DNA from: an uncultured Stenotrophomonas sp.
GTDB lineage: Bacteria > Pseudomonadota > Gammaproteobacteria > Xanthomonadales > Xanthomonadaceae
DNA length: 64,000 bases
Reading direction: 5' to 3'
Assembly (NCBI RefSeq): GCF_913778665.1
Contig: NZ_CAJYVQ010000008.1
Span: 248,001-312,000, forward strand
This document shows, in pieces, positions 15,176 to 24,781 of the stretch (the first letter of the stretch is position 1; each line of letters starts with the position of its first letter). The position numbers and the translations under genes were made by a program. A model generated the notes under the pieces. It was not told where the DNA came from, made no database searches, and saw only the letters and a list, made by a program, of their open reading frames with translations.

Positions 15176-17448
15176 GCGGATGCTCCCCCGGCGTGGCCAT
15201 CGGCCAGTGCACGCAGTGCGTCGAGGCTGGCCTGCCAGGCGCGATCCACCAGCCGGGCTTTGTCCTCGGTGACCAGATGCGCGCGGCCCGCGCTGATCTG
15301 CCGGGCCAGCGTATCCAAGTCGGTATCGGCGATCTTCTGCCCGCGCGCATTGACCAGCAGCGCGTGGCCGGTCAACAGGCTGTACCAGGACAGGCGCTGG
15401 CGGCGCAGCGTGCCAGCGCCATTGTCGATGTCGAACCAGCTGCCGAACGGCAGCGCGGACAGCTGCTGGTAAGCGGCTTGCTCGGCAGCGCTGCGCGGGC
15501 TGGAGCGGGCCGTGGTGGTGAGACCAGCCTGTTCTCCCAGGCGTGCGCGTGCCTTCAGGCGTGCACTGAGTTCGGTACGTGAGGTGCTCTCATCCTCGCC
15601 GCCGGGCGTGGCCAGCCTGCGCGCGACCGCCGCGGCTTCCTCGACGTGGTAGCCCACCTGCACCAGTGCGGCTTCCACATCGGCGGCCAGCGCGGCATCG
15701 GTGCCACCGGGGGCACCCACGGCCTGGGCCGTCACTCTGGCAATGCGTTCGGTCTGTTGCAGGCGCTGCTGCCACTGCGGCGAGTCATCGCCGTGGCGCA
15801 GGCGGGTCAGCGTCAGCGCATCGGCCCAGGCCTGGCGCAGCAGGGTCTGCACGAAGCGCGGTGGCGCCTGCGTATCGCAGCACTGGTCGATCTGCGCATT
15901 GGCCTGGCGACGCGCCAGCTCCAGCCGTTCCTTGCCACGGGCAGCTTCCACGTGACGGCGTTCGGCCAGTTCGGCGCGATGTGCCGCTGCGCGCTGGTGC
16001 TGCTGCACGTCGTCGTTGGCGGTGGCGAAGACATCCGGCGTGCGTGCATCCTCACCGAGCAGGCCCTGCACGCTCTGCGCCATGCGCTGCAGCAGCTGCG
16101 GGTCGACATCGTCGTCGTCCAGCCAGTGTGCGCCCACTTCGGCGATCTGGTTGAGCAGTTCGCGGGCAGGGTGTTGGTCACGCACGAAGAAGCCCGGGTC
16201 GGCCATTGCCGCACGCGCCAGCGGCACCTGCAGGCGTGCCAGCAGGGCGGCCGGCACCGGGTCGGGGCGTTGCTGCTGCTGTACCTGCTGCATCAGCAGC
16301 CGCAACAGGTCGAGATTGTCGCGGTCGTGGCTGGCCAGCTGGGCCTGCGCGCCATGCTCGCTGCGCAGCTGAGCGATCACCGCGGCTTGCAGGTCGGCCA
16401 CGCCGGTGGCAGCGCTGGACTGCGCCTGCAGGCGCGCGAGAATGGCATCCACGGCGGCAGTGGGAACGGCAGCGGCCTGCTCGGGCGTGCTGCTGGCGTG
16501 CCGCGCCTGCTGCAGCAGTTCGTGCAATGCACTGCCGGCGAAGGCGGTCAGCCCGGGCACGGCGGTGCCGGTGGCGCCGGCATCCTGCACGGCGTCCTGT
16601 ACCAGGTTCGACCACGAACCGGCACTGGACGGGCCGGTCCAGCCGGTCAGCGGCGTCGCGCTGCGCTTGGCCGGCTGTGTCGCACGGCCGCCACCGACCG
16701 ACTGGGTGATGATGCGTCGGGTGCTGGACGACCGCGCCAGGTAGGGCGTGTAGACCAAACCTGGCAGCACACCTTGCTGGGCCAGCAGGGCGTTGGCGCG
16801 GTCCAGCACATCACCCAGGCGTTCCAGCACCTGCCGTTCGAAGCTGCGGTACAGCGCCAGTTGCACCTCGGTGCCAAGCGAATCCTGCTCAGCCAGCCTG
16901 CGCACCATCGCGCACAGCGCCTGCGGCGCCAGCGGCAGGGTGTCGGTGTCCAAGGCGGGCGTTGCCGCCAGCACGCCCATGCGCTGGCCGAGCAGGTTGA
17001 GCGAATTGGCTGAGCGCAGGGTTTCCCGGCGCACCATCTCGGTCAGCAGCAGGTCGCGGTCGACATCGTGCTCGGCCACCAGTGACAGGCCCAGCAGGCC
17101 GGGCAGTGGGGGCGGCGTAGCGGCGGACGGGATTGCCGTGGCAGGCTCACCCAGCCGCGTCAGCGCCTCGGCAAGCGCATCGAGCATGCGGTCCGGGAAA
17201 TGCCCGGCAAACGCGTGCAGCTGGCCGCGCTGGGCCATCAGCTCCGCCTGTTGCATGGGATTGCGCGCGCGATCAGCGTCGTGCAGCAGAGCCTGCTCCA
17301 GCGCTTCCACGGTCAGGATCAGGGGGGCGGCCAGCGTCTGCCGGCACAACCCGATCAATGCCCCCAGCAGTTCGCGCACCCGCGGCGGCAGGTCGGCAGC
17401 GGCCAGGCGGGCCTTGTCGGCGGCAGTGGAGGAAAAAACAGCTGACAT
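15172..17448 (-). CDS. DUF1631-family protein
   Basis: 758-residue large, mainly helical cytoplasmic protein of the DUF1631 type, with no signal peptide or membrane span. Typical features are VEALEQALLHDADRARNPMQQAEL near residue 45, an internal low-complexity linker near residues 290-330, and a C-terminal part with LPFGSWFDIDNG and RLSWYSLLTGHALLVNARGQKI, which looks like the PilZ-adjacent beta domain seen in this family. It is coupled to a PilZ gene by an ATGA overlap, so a role in c-di-GMP signalling is likely. Biochemical function unknown. Start ATG at 17448. Confidence 0.85.
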   Translation of the reverse strand: MSAVFSSTAADKARLAAADLPPRVRELLGALIGLCRQTLAAPLILTVEALEQALLHDADRARNPMQQAELMAQRGQLHAFAGHFPDRMLDALAEALTRLGEPATAIPSAATPPPLPGLLGLSLVAEHDVDRDLLLTEMVRRETLRSANSLNLLGQRMGVLAATPALDTDTLPLAPQALCAMVRRLAEQDSLGTEVQLALYRSFERQVLERLGDVLDRANALLAQQGVLPGLVYTPYLARSSSTRRIITQSVGGGRATQPAKRSATPLTGWTGPSSAGSWSNLVQDAVQDAGATGTAVPGLTAFAGSALHELLQQARHASSTPEQAAAVPTAAVDAILARLQAQSSAATGVADLQAAVIAQLRSEHGAQAQLASHDRDNLDLLRLLMQQVQQQQRPDPVPAALLARLQVPLARAAMADPGFFVRDQHPARELLNQIAEVGAHWLDDDDVDPQLLQRMAQSVQGLLGEDARTPDVFATANDDVQQHQRAAAHRAELAERRHVEAARGKERLELARRQANAQIDQCCDTQAPPRFVQTLLRQAWADALTLTRLRHGDDSPQWQQRLQQTERIARVTAQAVGAPGGTDAALAADVEAALVQVGYHVEEAAAVARRLATPGGEDESTSRTELSARLKARARLGEQAGLTTTARSSPRSAAEQAAYQQLSALPFGSWFDIDNGAGTLRRQRLSWYSLLTGHALLVNARGQKIADTDLDTLARQISAGRAHLVTEDKARLVDRAWQASLDALRALADGHAGGASA

Positions 17449-17565
17449 CTGCGAGTGGTACCCGGATTCCCGCGGATCGATCTGGTGAATCTACCGTGTC
17501 GGCCGATGTCGGCGCTACTTTAGCCTGAACGTGAAATGCATCTGCCGGGCATGGGCCTGGTGCGC

Positions 17566-17589
17566 GGTAGTGCCGGCCGCTGGCCGGCA
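17566..17589. repeat. SMAG-type REP palindrome
   Basis: GGTAG head, then TGCCGGC / GCCGGCA arms around CGCTG, in the 178-base gap between hemW and the DUF1631 gene. Confidence 0.75.
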
Positions 17590-17626
17590 ACGTGGTCAGC
17601 ACCGGCCAGCCGTTCATCGCACGGGA

Positions 17627-18859
17627 TCATTCTTCCAGGAACAGGCTCACCACATCGTTGGTGAAGCGCCGCCCCAGTTCCGTCGGCTGCACGTGCCCGT
17701 TGTCGATCTGCAGCCAACCGCGCCGCACGGCCTCGGCCAGCGGTGCATCCAGCACACGGCGCGGCAAGCCGGTGCGCGACTCGAAATCGCGCAGGCTGAA
17801 ACCTTCGTGCAGGCGCAGCAGGTTCAGCATGTATTCGAACGGCAGGCGCTCAGGCGCGATCACGTCGTCGCCACCGAACGAGGCGGGCGTGCCGGCACTG
17901 TCCAGGTACGCCTGCGGGTGTTTCAGCTTCCAGCGGCGCAGTACATGTTCTTCAGCGCCCGAGCTGATCTTGCCGTGCGCGCCGGCACCGATGCCCAGGT
18001 AATCACCGAAGCGCCAGTAGTTCAGGTTGTGCGCGCTCTGCCGGCCAGGGCGGGCGTAGGCGCTGACCTCGTACTGGCCGAAGCCGGCCTGGGCCAGCAG
18101 CGCCTGACAGTGTTCCTGCATGTCCCAGGCGTTGTCTTCATCGGGAATGCCCTGCGGCGGCCGTGCGAAGAACACCGTGTTCGGCTCCAGCGTGAGCTGG
18201 TAGTGCGAGATATGCGCCGGCTGCAGGGCGAAGGCACGCTCCAGATCGGTCTCGGCGCCGGCCAGGGTCTGTTCCGGCAGCGCGTACATCAGGTCGATGT
18301 TGAAGTTGTCGTAGCCCGCGTCCTGCGCCATCTTCACCGCGCGCTCGGCTTCGCCGCTGTCGTGGATGCGGCCCAGGCGCTTGAGCATCGCGTCGTCGAA
18401 ACTCTGGATGCCGAAGCTGAGGCGGTTCACGCCGGCCGCGCGGTAACGGTCGAAGCGGCCGTGCTCGGCGGTGCCCGGGTTGGTTTCCAAGGTGATCTCG
18501 GCATTCGGCGCGAAGCGCAGCCGTGCGCTGGCCTGCTGCAGGAAGCGATCGATCGCGTCCGGCGGGAACAGGCTGGGTGTGCCGCCGCCGAAGAACACGC
18601 TGTGCACCACCCGTCCCCAGACCAGCGGCAGGTCCTGGTCCAGGTCGCGCAGCAGCGCATCGATGTAGGCATCGAACGGCAGCACGCCCTTGGCCTGGTG
18701 CGAATTGAAATCGCAGTATGGGCATTTGCGCACGCACCACGGCAGGTGCACGTACAGCGACAGCGGAGGCGGCACCAGCCGCGGCGGCGTGTCGTGGTCA
18801 GCGGAGCAGGCTTCGCCGGGCAGATGGTTGCAGTGGTCGTGGTGGTGAGAGTGGGGCAT
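17627..18859 (-). CDS. hemW: HemW, heme-binding radical SAM protein
   Basis: 410-residue radical SAM protein. The cluster motif is LPWCVRKCPYCDFNSH (CxxxCxxC), followed by FFGGGTPSLF, ETNPGT, RLSFGIQSFDD and the HemW-specific C-terminal domain (GIGAGAHG, then a winged-helix end). HemW (formerly read as a HemN-like coproporphyrinogen oxidase) binds heme and is thought to deliver it. The first 22 residues are rich in His and Cys (HSHHHDHCNH), an extension not in the E. coli protein. ATG 18859 is used because the sequence further upstream is a SMAG repeat. It is the last gene after rph-VOC-rdgB. Confidence 0.93.
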   Translation of the reverse strand: MPHSHHHDHCNHLPGEACSADHDTPPRLVPPPLSLYVHLPWCVRKCPYCDFNSHQAKGVLPFDAYIDALLRDLDQDLPLVWGRVVHSVFFGGGTPSLFPPDAIDRFLQQASARLRFAPNAEITLETNPGTAEHGRFDRYRAAGVNRLSFGIQSFDDAMLKRLGRIHDSGEAERAVKMAQDAGYDNFNIDLMYALPEQTLAGAETDLERAFALQPAHISHYQLTLEPNTVFFARPPQGIPDEDNAWDMQEHCQALLAQAGFGQYEVSAYARPGRQSAHNLNYWRFGDYLGIGAGAHGKISSGAEEHVLRRWKLKHPQAYLDSAGTPASFGGDDVIAPERLPFEYMLNLLRLHEGFSLRDFESRTGLPRRVLDAPLAEAVRRGWLQIDNGHVQPTELGRRFTNDVVSLFLEE

Positions 18860-18869
18860 GGACTTCTTC

Positions 18870-18892
18870 GGTAGTGCCGGCCGCTGGCCGGC
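18870..18892. repeat. SMAG-type REP palindrome
   Basis: GGTAG head with TGCCGGC / GCCGGC arms, in the 58-base gap between rdgB and hemW, which are on the same strand. As a REP within an apparent operon it may trim or protect mRNA. Confidence 0.75.
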
Positions 18893-18917
18893 TTCCCTGG
18901 TTCGATCGGGCAGGGCG

Positions 18918-19514
18918 TCAGTACAGCGTCGCCAGCTGCCGCTTGAGCTGCTGCAGGGCAAGGGCACGATGGCTGATGGCGTTCTTCAGCGCCGGCTCCA
19001 TTTCCGCGGCGGTCAGGCCGTGGGTGGTGTCCAGGAACACCGGGTTGTAGCCGAAGCCGTTGGTGCCGCGCAGTTCGCGGATGATCTGGCCTTCCCAGCG
19101 GCCTTCGCAGATCAACGGCTGCGGGTCGGTGGCGTGGCGCAGCAGCACGATCACCGCGTAGAAGCGGGCGCTGCGCTGGCCATCGGGCACCTCGGCCATG
19201 GCATCGAGCAGCTTGGCGTTGTTGGCTGCGGCATTGGTCGGGTGGCCGGCATAGCGTGCGCTGTACAGGCCCGGCGCACCGCCGAGCGCATCGACGATCA
19301 GGCCCGAATCATCGGCCAGTGCGGGCAGGCCGGTCGCTTCGCAGGCCGCGCGCGCCTTCAGCAGCGCGTTCTCGACGAACGTCAGGCCGGTCTCTTCCAC
19401 GTCGCCCAGGCCCAGTTCGGCGGCCGAGGTGATCTGCAGCGGCAGGTCGGCGAGGATCTCCTGCATCTCCACCAGCTTGCCGGCGTTGTGGCTGGCCAGT
19501 ACCAGTTTCTTCAT
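18918..19514 (-). CDS. rdgB: Non-canonical purine NTP pyrophosphatase
   Basis: 198-residue Ham1/RdgB enzyme that hydrolyses ITP, dITP and XTP so that they are kept out of nucleic acids. Motifs: LVLASHNAGKLVEMQEIL (phosphate site), ADDSGLIVDALGGAPGLYSARYAG, GYNPVF and SHRALALQQL. Its ATG at 19514 overlaps the stop of the VOC gene by four bases, as part of the chain rph-VOC-rdgB. Length is normal. Confidence 0.97.
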   Translation of the reverse strand: MKKLVLASHNAGKLVEMQEILADLPLQITSAAELGLGDVEETGLTFVENALLKARAACEATGLPALADDSGLIVDALGGAPGLYSARYAGHPTNAAANNAKLLDAMAEVPDGQRSARFYAVIVLLRHATDPQPLICEGRWEGQIIRELRGTNGFGYNPVFLDTTHGLTAAEMEPALKNAISHRALALQQLKRQLATLY

Positions 19515-19900
19515 TGACGGGGCTCCAGCAGGTCCCAGGTGTTGCCATACAGATCGCGGAACACCGCGACCGTTGCATAGGGTTCTTCGCGCGGCGCTTC
19601 CAGGAACTCGACGCCCGCGGCAAGCATCACCGCGTGGTCGCGGTGGAAGTCGTCGGTGTTGAGGAAGAAGCCCACCCGGCCACCGGTCTGGTTGCCGATG
19701 CGGCTGCGCTGTTCTTCGTCGCTGGCGCGCGCCAGCAGCAGGGCGGCGGCGCTGCCGTCGGTCGGGCCGACCACCACCCAGCGCTTGCGGCCCTGGTCGA
19801 TGTCTTCCAGCAGCGTGAAGCCGAGCTTGCCGGTGTACCAAGCGATGGCTTCGTCATAGTCGGCCACCACAAGGGTGGTCAGCGCGATCCGGCGGTTCAT
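19511..19900 (-). CDS. VOC-family (glyoxalase-fold) protein
   Basis: 129-residue vicinal-oxygen-chelate protein: [26 protein letters not shown] at the start, [35 protein letters not shown] and a final [17 protein letters not shown] domains use a divalent metal; the usual lysine/glutamate ligands are only partly evident. The substrate cannot be predicted. Its start and stop both overlap neighbours by four bases (ATGA), rph upstream and rdgB downstream, so it is an integral operon member. Confidence 0.85.
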   Translation of the reverse strand: MNRRIALTTLVVADYDEAIAWYTGKLGFTLLEDIDQGRKRWVVVGPTDGSAAALLLARASDEEQRSRIGNQTGGRVGFFLNTDDFHRDHAVMLAAGVEFLEAPREEPYATVAVFRDLYGNTWDLLEPRQ

Positions 19901-20622
19901 GCCGACAGCGCCGCCTGCTGCGCGGCAAGCAGCTCGGCCACGCCCTTTTCGGCCAGGCCCAGCAGCGCGTCCAGCTCGTCGCGGCGGAAGGCGTGGCCTT
20001 CGGCGGTGCCCTGCAGCTCGATGAAGCCGCCGCCGTCGTTCATCACCACGTTCATGTCGGTGTCGCAGTCGCTGTCTTCGGCGTAGTCCAGGTCCAGCAC
20101 CGGGGTGCCGCGGTACACGCCCACCGACACCGCGGCCACCGCGCCCAGGATCGGGTTGCGCTTGATGTCGCCACGCTTCATCAGCACGTTCACCGCATCG
20201 ACCAGGGCCACGTAGGCGCCGGTGATGGCGGCGGTGCGGGTGCCACCATCGGCCTGCAGCACGTCGCAGTCCAGGGTGATGGTGCGCTCGCCCAGCGCGT
20301 TCCGGTCCACGCACGCGCGCAGGCTGCGGCCGATCAGGCGCTGGATCTCCAGCGTGCGGCCGCCCTGCTTGCCACGGGCGGCTTCGCGGTCGCTGCGGGT
20401 GTGGGTGGCGCGCGGCAGCATGCCGTACTCGGCGGTGACCCAGCCTTCGCCCTTGCCGCGCAGGAAGCCCGGCACGCGGTTCTCGACGCTGGCGGTGCAC
20501 AGCACACGGGTTTCACCGAAGCACACCAGTACCGACCCTTCGGCGTGGCGGGTGAAGCCGCGTTGAATGACGACCGGGCGGAGCTGGTCGGGCTGGCGGC
20601 CGCTGGGGCGGGAATCGGACAT
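19897..20622 (-). CDS. rph: Ribonuclease PH
   Basis: 241-residue phosphorolytic 3'-5' exoribonuclease that trims tRNA 3' ends. Motifs are [65 protein letters not shown] and [23 protein letters not shown]. Full length without the frameshift known from E. coli K-12. It heads the overlapping chain rph-VOC-rdgB and is divergent from yicC, the same pairing as in E. coli. Confidence 0.97.
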   Translation of the reverse strand: MSDSRPSGRQPDQLRPVVIQRGFTRHAEGSVLVCFGETRVLCTASVENRVPGFLRGKGEGWVTAEYGMLPRATHTRSDREAARGKQGGRTLEIQRLIGRSLRACVDRNALGERTITLDCDVLQADGGTRTAAITGAYVALVDAVNVLMKRGDIKRNPILGAVAAVSVGVYRGTPVLDLDYAEDSDCDTDMNVVMNDGGGFIELQGTAEGHAFRRDELDALLGLAEKGVAELLAAQQAALSA

Positions 20623-20746
20623 GATGCAGGTTCCGTAATGGCGAGGGAGTACGCCGCCATGCCCGCGGCCTTCACGGGGCGGGCAAGGGGGCTCAGGTGA
20701 GGGCGCTAGGGTACCATTCCCCCTTTGCACGCACCGGACACATTCC

Positions 20747-21607
20747 ATGATTCGAAGCATGACCGCCTATGCCGGCGGCGAGCGGGTCACCCCGTGGGGC
20801 ACGCTGGGCTGCGAGCTGCGCTCGGTCAACCACCGCTTCCTGGAGGTCGGCACCCGCCTGCCCGAGGAACTGCGGGCGCTGGAGCCGCAGCTGCGCGAGC
20901 GCATTGCCGCGCGCATGAGTCGCGGCAAGCTGGATCTGGTGATGCGCCTGCGCGCGCCGGAAGCGGCGGCCAATCTGCAGGTGGACGAGGCGCTGCTGGG
21001 CCAGCTGGGCCGCCTGGCCCACCGGCTGACCTCCGATTTCCCCAACCTGCAGGTCAGCTTCACCGACCTGCTGCAGCTGCCGGGCGTGACCCGCGGCGAG
21101 GCCACAGACGCCGCCGCCCTGCAGGCCGAGTCGCTGGCGCTGCTGGACCAAGTGCTGGACGGCTTCGTCGAGGCCCGTGAGCGTGAAGGCGGCAAGTTGT
21201 CCGCGGCCATCAGCGAGCGCGTGGACGGCATCGAACGCATCGCGACTGAAGTGCGGACCTTGATTCCAGCCATTCGCGACGGTCAGCGCGCCAAGCTGGC
21301 GGCCCGCCTGGCCGACCTGCCGCACCCGGTCGACCCGGGTCGCGCCGAGCAGGAACTGGTGCTGTGGCTGCAGAAGCTGGACGTGGATGAAGAACTGGAC
21401 CGCCTCGGCAGCCACATCGTCGAGATCCGCCGCGTGCTCAAGCAGCGCGAGCCGGTGGGGCGCCGCCTGGATTTCCTGCTGCAGGAGTTCAACCGCGAAG
21501 CCAACACGCTGGGCTCGAAGTCGGTGGACAGCCGCACGTCCAATGCGGCGGTGGAACTGAAGGTGCTGATCGACCAGATCCGCGAACAGGTGCAGAACAT
21601 CGAGTGA
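20747..21607 (+). CDS. yicC: YicC-family endoribonuclease
   Basis: 286-residue YicC protein. Diagnostic are the start [33 protein letters not shown] and the C-terminal end [22 protein letters not shown] and EQVQNIE. Recent work on YicC/YloC proteins describes them as oligomeric endoribonucleases. It is divergent from rph. gmk, often linked to yicC in other bacteria, lies about 11 kb away here. Confidence 0.94.
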   Translation: MIRSMTAYAGGERVTPWGTLGCELRSVNHRFLEVGTRLPEELRALEPQLRERIAARMSRGKLDLVMRLRAPEAAANLQVDEALLGQLGRLAHRLTSDFPNLQVSFTDLLQLPGVTRGEATDAAALQAESLALLDQVLDGFVEAREREGGKLSAAISERVDGIERIATEVRTLIPAIRDGQRAKLAARLADLPHPVDPGRAEQELVLWLQKLDVDEELDRLGSHIVEIRRVLKQREPVGRRLDFLLQEFNREANTLGSKSVDSRTSNAAVELKVLIDQIREQVQNIE

Positions 21608-21614
21608 GGTTGCA

Positions 21615-21634
21615 GGGGCGCCTTCGGGCGCCCC
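21615..21634. terminator. Bidirectional hairpin between yicC and selD
   Basis: Perfect 8-bp arms GGGGCGCC / GGCGCCCC around a TTCG tetraloop, 8 bases after the yicC stop and 8 bases before the selD stop. The following T-run is weak on the plus strand. Confidence 0.6.
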
Positions 21635-21641
21635 CATCGTT

Positions 21642-22721
21642 TCAGCGCACGCTGACCCCCGGCGTTCCCTCGCTCAACCGGCCGACCACGGCCGCCTGGC
21701 CGAACCCCGCCTCGCGGAAGCAGGCCAACACCGCGTCCACCGCCTCCGGCGTGCACGAGATCAGCAACCCACCGCTGGTCTGCGGGTCGGTCAGCAGTGG
21801 CTGCCAATGCGCAGCCAGGCCATCGGCGAAGCGCACGTCGACACCATACGATGCCCAGTTGCGGCTGGACGCGCCGGTCACGCAGCCGCGTTTCAGCAGC
21901 TCCAGTGTCTGTGGCAGCAGCGGCACCTGGGCACTGTCCACCTCGGCGGCAACGCCACTGGCGCGGCATACTTCCAGGAGGTGGCCGAGCAGGCCGAAGC
22001 CGGTGACGTCGGTCATCGCGTGCACGCCGTCCAGCGCAGCCACTGGCATGCCGACAGTGTTAAGTCGGGTGGTCGACTCGAGCATCTGCTGGTAACCGTC
22101 GGCATCCAGCACTTCCTTCTTCAGTGCCGACGAATACACGCCTACGCCCAATGGCTTGCCCAGCACCAGCACATCGCCGGCGCGCGCATCGGCGTTGCGC
22201 TTGAGGCGTTGCGGGTCGAGCATGCCGATTGCGGCCAGGCCGTAGATGGGTTCCACCGAATCGATGCTGTGGCCACCGGCCACCACGATGCCTGCGTCGG
22301 CGCAGGCGCGTTCGCCGCCCTGGAGGATGCCGCGGATGGTGTCCTGCGGCAGGGTGTTGATCGGCATGCCGACGATGGCCAGTGCGAACAATGGCCGTGC
22401 GCCCATCGCATACAGGTCGGATAGCGCGTTGGTAGCGGCGATGCGACCGAAGTCGAACGGGTCGTCGACGATGGGCATGAAGAAATCGGTGGTGGCGACG
22501 ATTGCCTGGCGATCATTGAGGCGGTACACCGCGGCGTCATCGCTGGTCTCGCGGCCGACCAGCAGTTCAGCCGGCGCGGGAAGCGCTGGAACGCCACGCA
22601 GCAGTTCGGTCAGCACGCCCGGCGCGATCTTGCAGCCGCAGCCGCCGCCATGCGCGAGAGACGTCAGTCGTTGCGGAGCGTCGGCCGTCGAAGGGGCGGG
22701 GGACTGCGCGTGCGTGGCCAT
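21642..22721 (-). CDS. selD: Selenide, water dikinase
   Basis: 359-residue selenophosphate synthetase: makes selenophosphate from selenide and ATP for tRNA-Sec synthesis. The active-site loop is GGGCGCK, Cys 28 and Lys 31 corresponding to Cys17 and Lys20 of E. coli SelD; the enzyme itself therefore uses Cys, not Sec. Other motifs are the Asp-rich VGRETSDDAAVYRL, ATTDFFMPIVDDPFDFGRIAATNALSDLYAMGA and MTDVTGFGLLGH. It starts 30 bases after the 5'-to-3' end of the tRNA-Sec gene on the same strand, so it probably shares the sel transcript. Confidence 0.97.
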   Translation of the reverse strand: MATHAQSPAPSTADAPQRLTSLAHGGGCGCKIAPGVLTELLRGVPALPAPAELLVGRETSDDAAVYRLNDRQAIVATTDFFMPIVDDPFDFGRIAATNALSDLYAMGARPLFALAIVGMPINTLPQDTIRGILQGGERACADAGIVVAGGHSIDSVEPIYGLAAIGMLDPQRLKRNADARAGDVLVLGKPLGVGVYSSALKKEVLDADGYQQMLESTTRLNTVGMPVAALDGVHAMTDVTGFGLLGHLLEVCRASGVAAEVDSAQVPLLPQTLELLKRGCVTGASSRNWASYGVDVRFADGLAAHWQPLLTDPQTSGGLLISCTPEAVDAVLACFREAGFGQAAVVGRLSEGTPGVSVR

Positions 22722-22747
22722 GCCGACATCTCCTGCGGAAACACGAA

Positions 22748-22843
22748 TGGCGGAAGGCAGCAGGAGTCGAACCTACCAGGGAGCGATCGACGCCCCCTAC
22801 TGGGTTTGAAGCCCAGCCGCATGCCCGGATGCGCATGCCTTCC
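22748..22843 (-). tRNA. selC: tRNA-Sec (UCA)
   Basis: 96 nt including an encoded CCA. The acceptor arms GGAAGGCA... and ...TGCCTTCC pair with discriminator G; the anticodon loop is CTTCAAA with anticodon UCA at 22809-22807; the variable arm is long (GGGGGCG...CGCTCCC), and the T loop is GGTTCGACTCC. These match the E. coli selC layout, including the 8-bp acceptor and the GG discriminator region. It lies between selB (24 bases) and selD (26 bases from the CCA), leaving no room for an independent operon boundary. Confidence 0.97.
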
Positions 22844-22867
22844 GAAAGTACCGCGGTACCGGTCGAC

Positions 22868-24781
22868 TCAGTCGCGGGCTGGGTTCCACAGCAGGTCGCC
22901 ACGCGGCCGATGCTGGTCACCGACGCGTCGAGTGTAGCCAACGCGATTGAAGAACTCCAAGATCTGGATGCTGCGCTTGCGGCCCAGGCCGATGGCATCG
23001 CGGAAAGCGGCTGCATCCACCGTGCCGGTGGCCTGCGACAGCTGCGCGACGATCGCGGCGAGTTCCGAAATGCGCGTGGGTGCATAGAACAGGTCCGGCA
23101 CCACCTGGAACAGTTCACCGCGTGCAGCGGCCCGGCGCATGACCCCGCGGACCTCATCCTCGGTCAGTCTCAGGTCGGTGGCCAGAGTGCGCACCCATGG
23201 CGGATCGAAACCGCCGGCATGCAGCTGCGGCAGCACGCGTTCGAGCAGCAGGCGCTCGCGTTGCGGTGGCGCGTGGTCATGGCCGGGCAGGCGCCACCAA
23301 GCGCCCACGCGCTGCACGCTGCCGTCGTCCAGAAGGTTCTGGAGAAGCGCGTTCCACAGGCCCGTTGCCATCGCGGGCAGGGTGCTGCGCTGCAGGCGCC
23401 CGCTGTCGACACCCGGTTCGTCCGGGCGTCGCCGATGCCAGCCGCGTAGCGAGGTGACTACCTGTTCGCGCAGCACCTGCCAGTGCGCGGCGAGGATGAC
23501 CACCGTGTCGTCGCGGGTGACGATGCGCTGCGCGCCCGCAGGAAGATCGATCTGCTCGACCGCACGCCGGCAGTAGCGTTGCAGGGCGGCGACGGAGACA
23601 CCGGTGGGCGCCTGCTGCAGCAGCGGGCCGATGCCGGCTCCGGCCGCCAGCCGCTCGAGTGCCCCCAGCCATGCCAGTCGTGCCGGGCTGCGCCGTCGCC
23701 GTTGTGGCGGATCCGGATCGAGCACGATGCCACCGCCCAGCGTACGCGTTGCCGCCGAATCGCGGGCGATGAAACGATCGCCGCACATCGCGCAGACCGG
23801 CGCATCGAATACCAGCTGCACCCGCTGCCCGTCACCGTGATCGTCATCTTCCAGCAGCACAACATGCGCCTGCCGGTGCATCGTGCCCCAGTGGATGTGC
23901 AGCGGCGCCCAATCGCGCAACGGCGCCGCCAGCGCGGAAAGCCGCAGGCGCACATCGACACGGGTGGTGGCCAGCAGCGCACGCGGGTCGGCGATCCAGT
24001 CGCCACGCTCGATCGCATCGCGAGCGATGGCGGCCAGGTTCAATGCGCAGCGCTGCCCGGCCGTCGCGGTTTCGCTGGCCTGGTTCTGCGCATGGATGCT
24101 GCGCACGCGGACCTCATTTCCGGCGGGCATCAGCTGCAGGTGCGCACCGACCCCGGCCACACCACCGTGCACCGCACCGGTCACCAGCGTGCCGTGGCCC
24201 GCCAGCGAGAATACGCGGTCCACCGGCATGCGGAACAGCTCGTCGCGCCGTTGCGTCGGGTGCGCGCTGGCCTGCTCGCCGGCCCACGCATAGAGATGAT
24301 CACGCAACGCCGCGACGCCGTCATCGTCGGCATCCGTGCTGTTGCAGGCGAACACGGGCGCATCCTGCAGCGGCGTACCCGCCAGCAGTGCGGCGATCTC
24401 GATCTCGACCCGGGCGATGCGCTTGGCGTCCACACGGTCGATCTTGGTCAATGCCACTGCGCCGCGCTCCACACCCAGCAGCTGCAGGATTGCCAGATGT
24501 TCGCGGGTCTGCGGCATCACCCCGTCGTCGGCGGCGATCACCAGCAGGGCAACATCGATGCCCGTCGCACCGGCCACCATCGTATGCACGAAGCGCTCGT
24601 GGCCCGGCACGTCGACGAAGCCCAGGGTGGCGGTCGCATCGACCGGCACATAGGCGTAGCCCAGTTCGATGGAAATGCCGCGCGTACGCTCTTCTTGCAG
24701 GCGATCGGTTTCGATGCCGGTCAGTGCCCGCACCAGGCTGGTCTTGCCATGGTCGATATGCCCGGCGGTACCGACGATCAT
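22868..24781 (-). CDS. selB: Selenocysteine-specific elongation factor
   Basis: 637-residue SelB, which carries Sec-tRNA to the ribosome at UGA codons marked by a SECIS hairpin. The GTPase domain starts at the N-terminus: [19 protein letters not shown] (P-loop), [11 protein letters not shown] (switch I), DVPGHERF (switch II) and TKIDRV. EF-Tu-like domains II and III follow, then the C-terminal winged helices that bind SECIS (for example [29 protein letters not shown]). The ATG at 24781 overlaps the selA stop by four bases; longer reading upstream lacks homology. Slightly longer than the E. coli protein of about 614 residues. Confidence 0.97.
   Translation of the reverse strand: MIVGTAGHIDHGKTSLVRALTGIETDRLQEERTRGISIELGYAYVPVDATATLGFVDVPGHERFVHTMVAGATGIDVALLVIAADDGVMPQTREHLAILQLLGVERGAVALTKIDRVDAKRIARVEIEIAALLAGTPLQDAPVFACNSTDADDDGVAALRDHLYAWAGEQASAHPTQRRDELFRMPVDRVFSLAGHGTLVTGAVHGGVAGVGAHLQLMPAGNEVRVRSIHAQNQASETATAGQRCALNLAAIARDAIERGDWIADPRALLATTRVDVRLRLSALAAPLRDWAPLHIHWGTMHRQAHVVLLEDDDHGDGQRVQLVFDAPVCAMCGDRFIARDSAATRTLGGGIVLDPDPPQRRRRSPARLAWLGALERLAAGAGIGPLLQQAPTGVSVAALQRYCRRAVEQIDLPAGAQRIVTRDDTVVILAAHWQVLREQVVTSLRGWHRRRPDEPGVDSGRLQRSTLPAMATGLWNALLQNLLDDGSVQRVGAWWRLPGHDHAPPQRERLLLERVLPQLHAGGFDPPWVRTLATDLRLTEDEVRGVMRRAAARGELFQVVPDLFYAPTRISELAAIVAQLSQATGTVDAAAFRDAIGLGRKRSIQILEFFNRVGYTRRVGDQHRPRGDLLWNPARD

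Noticed and set aside
13154-15472. A 772-residue plus-strand open frame
   Set aside because: It runs through the palindromic repeats and antisense to pepQ and the PilZ gene; no recognisable domain.
22748-22843. tRNA gene as an integration site for a genomic island
   Set aside because: No integrase gene or direct repeat of the tRNA 3' end is visible nearby; the flanking genes are functional partners.
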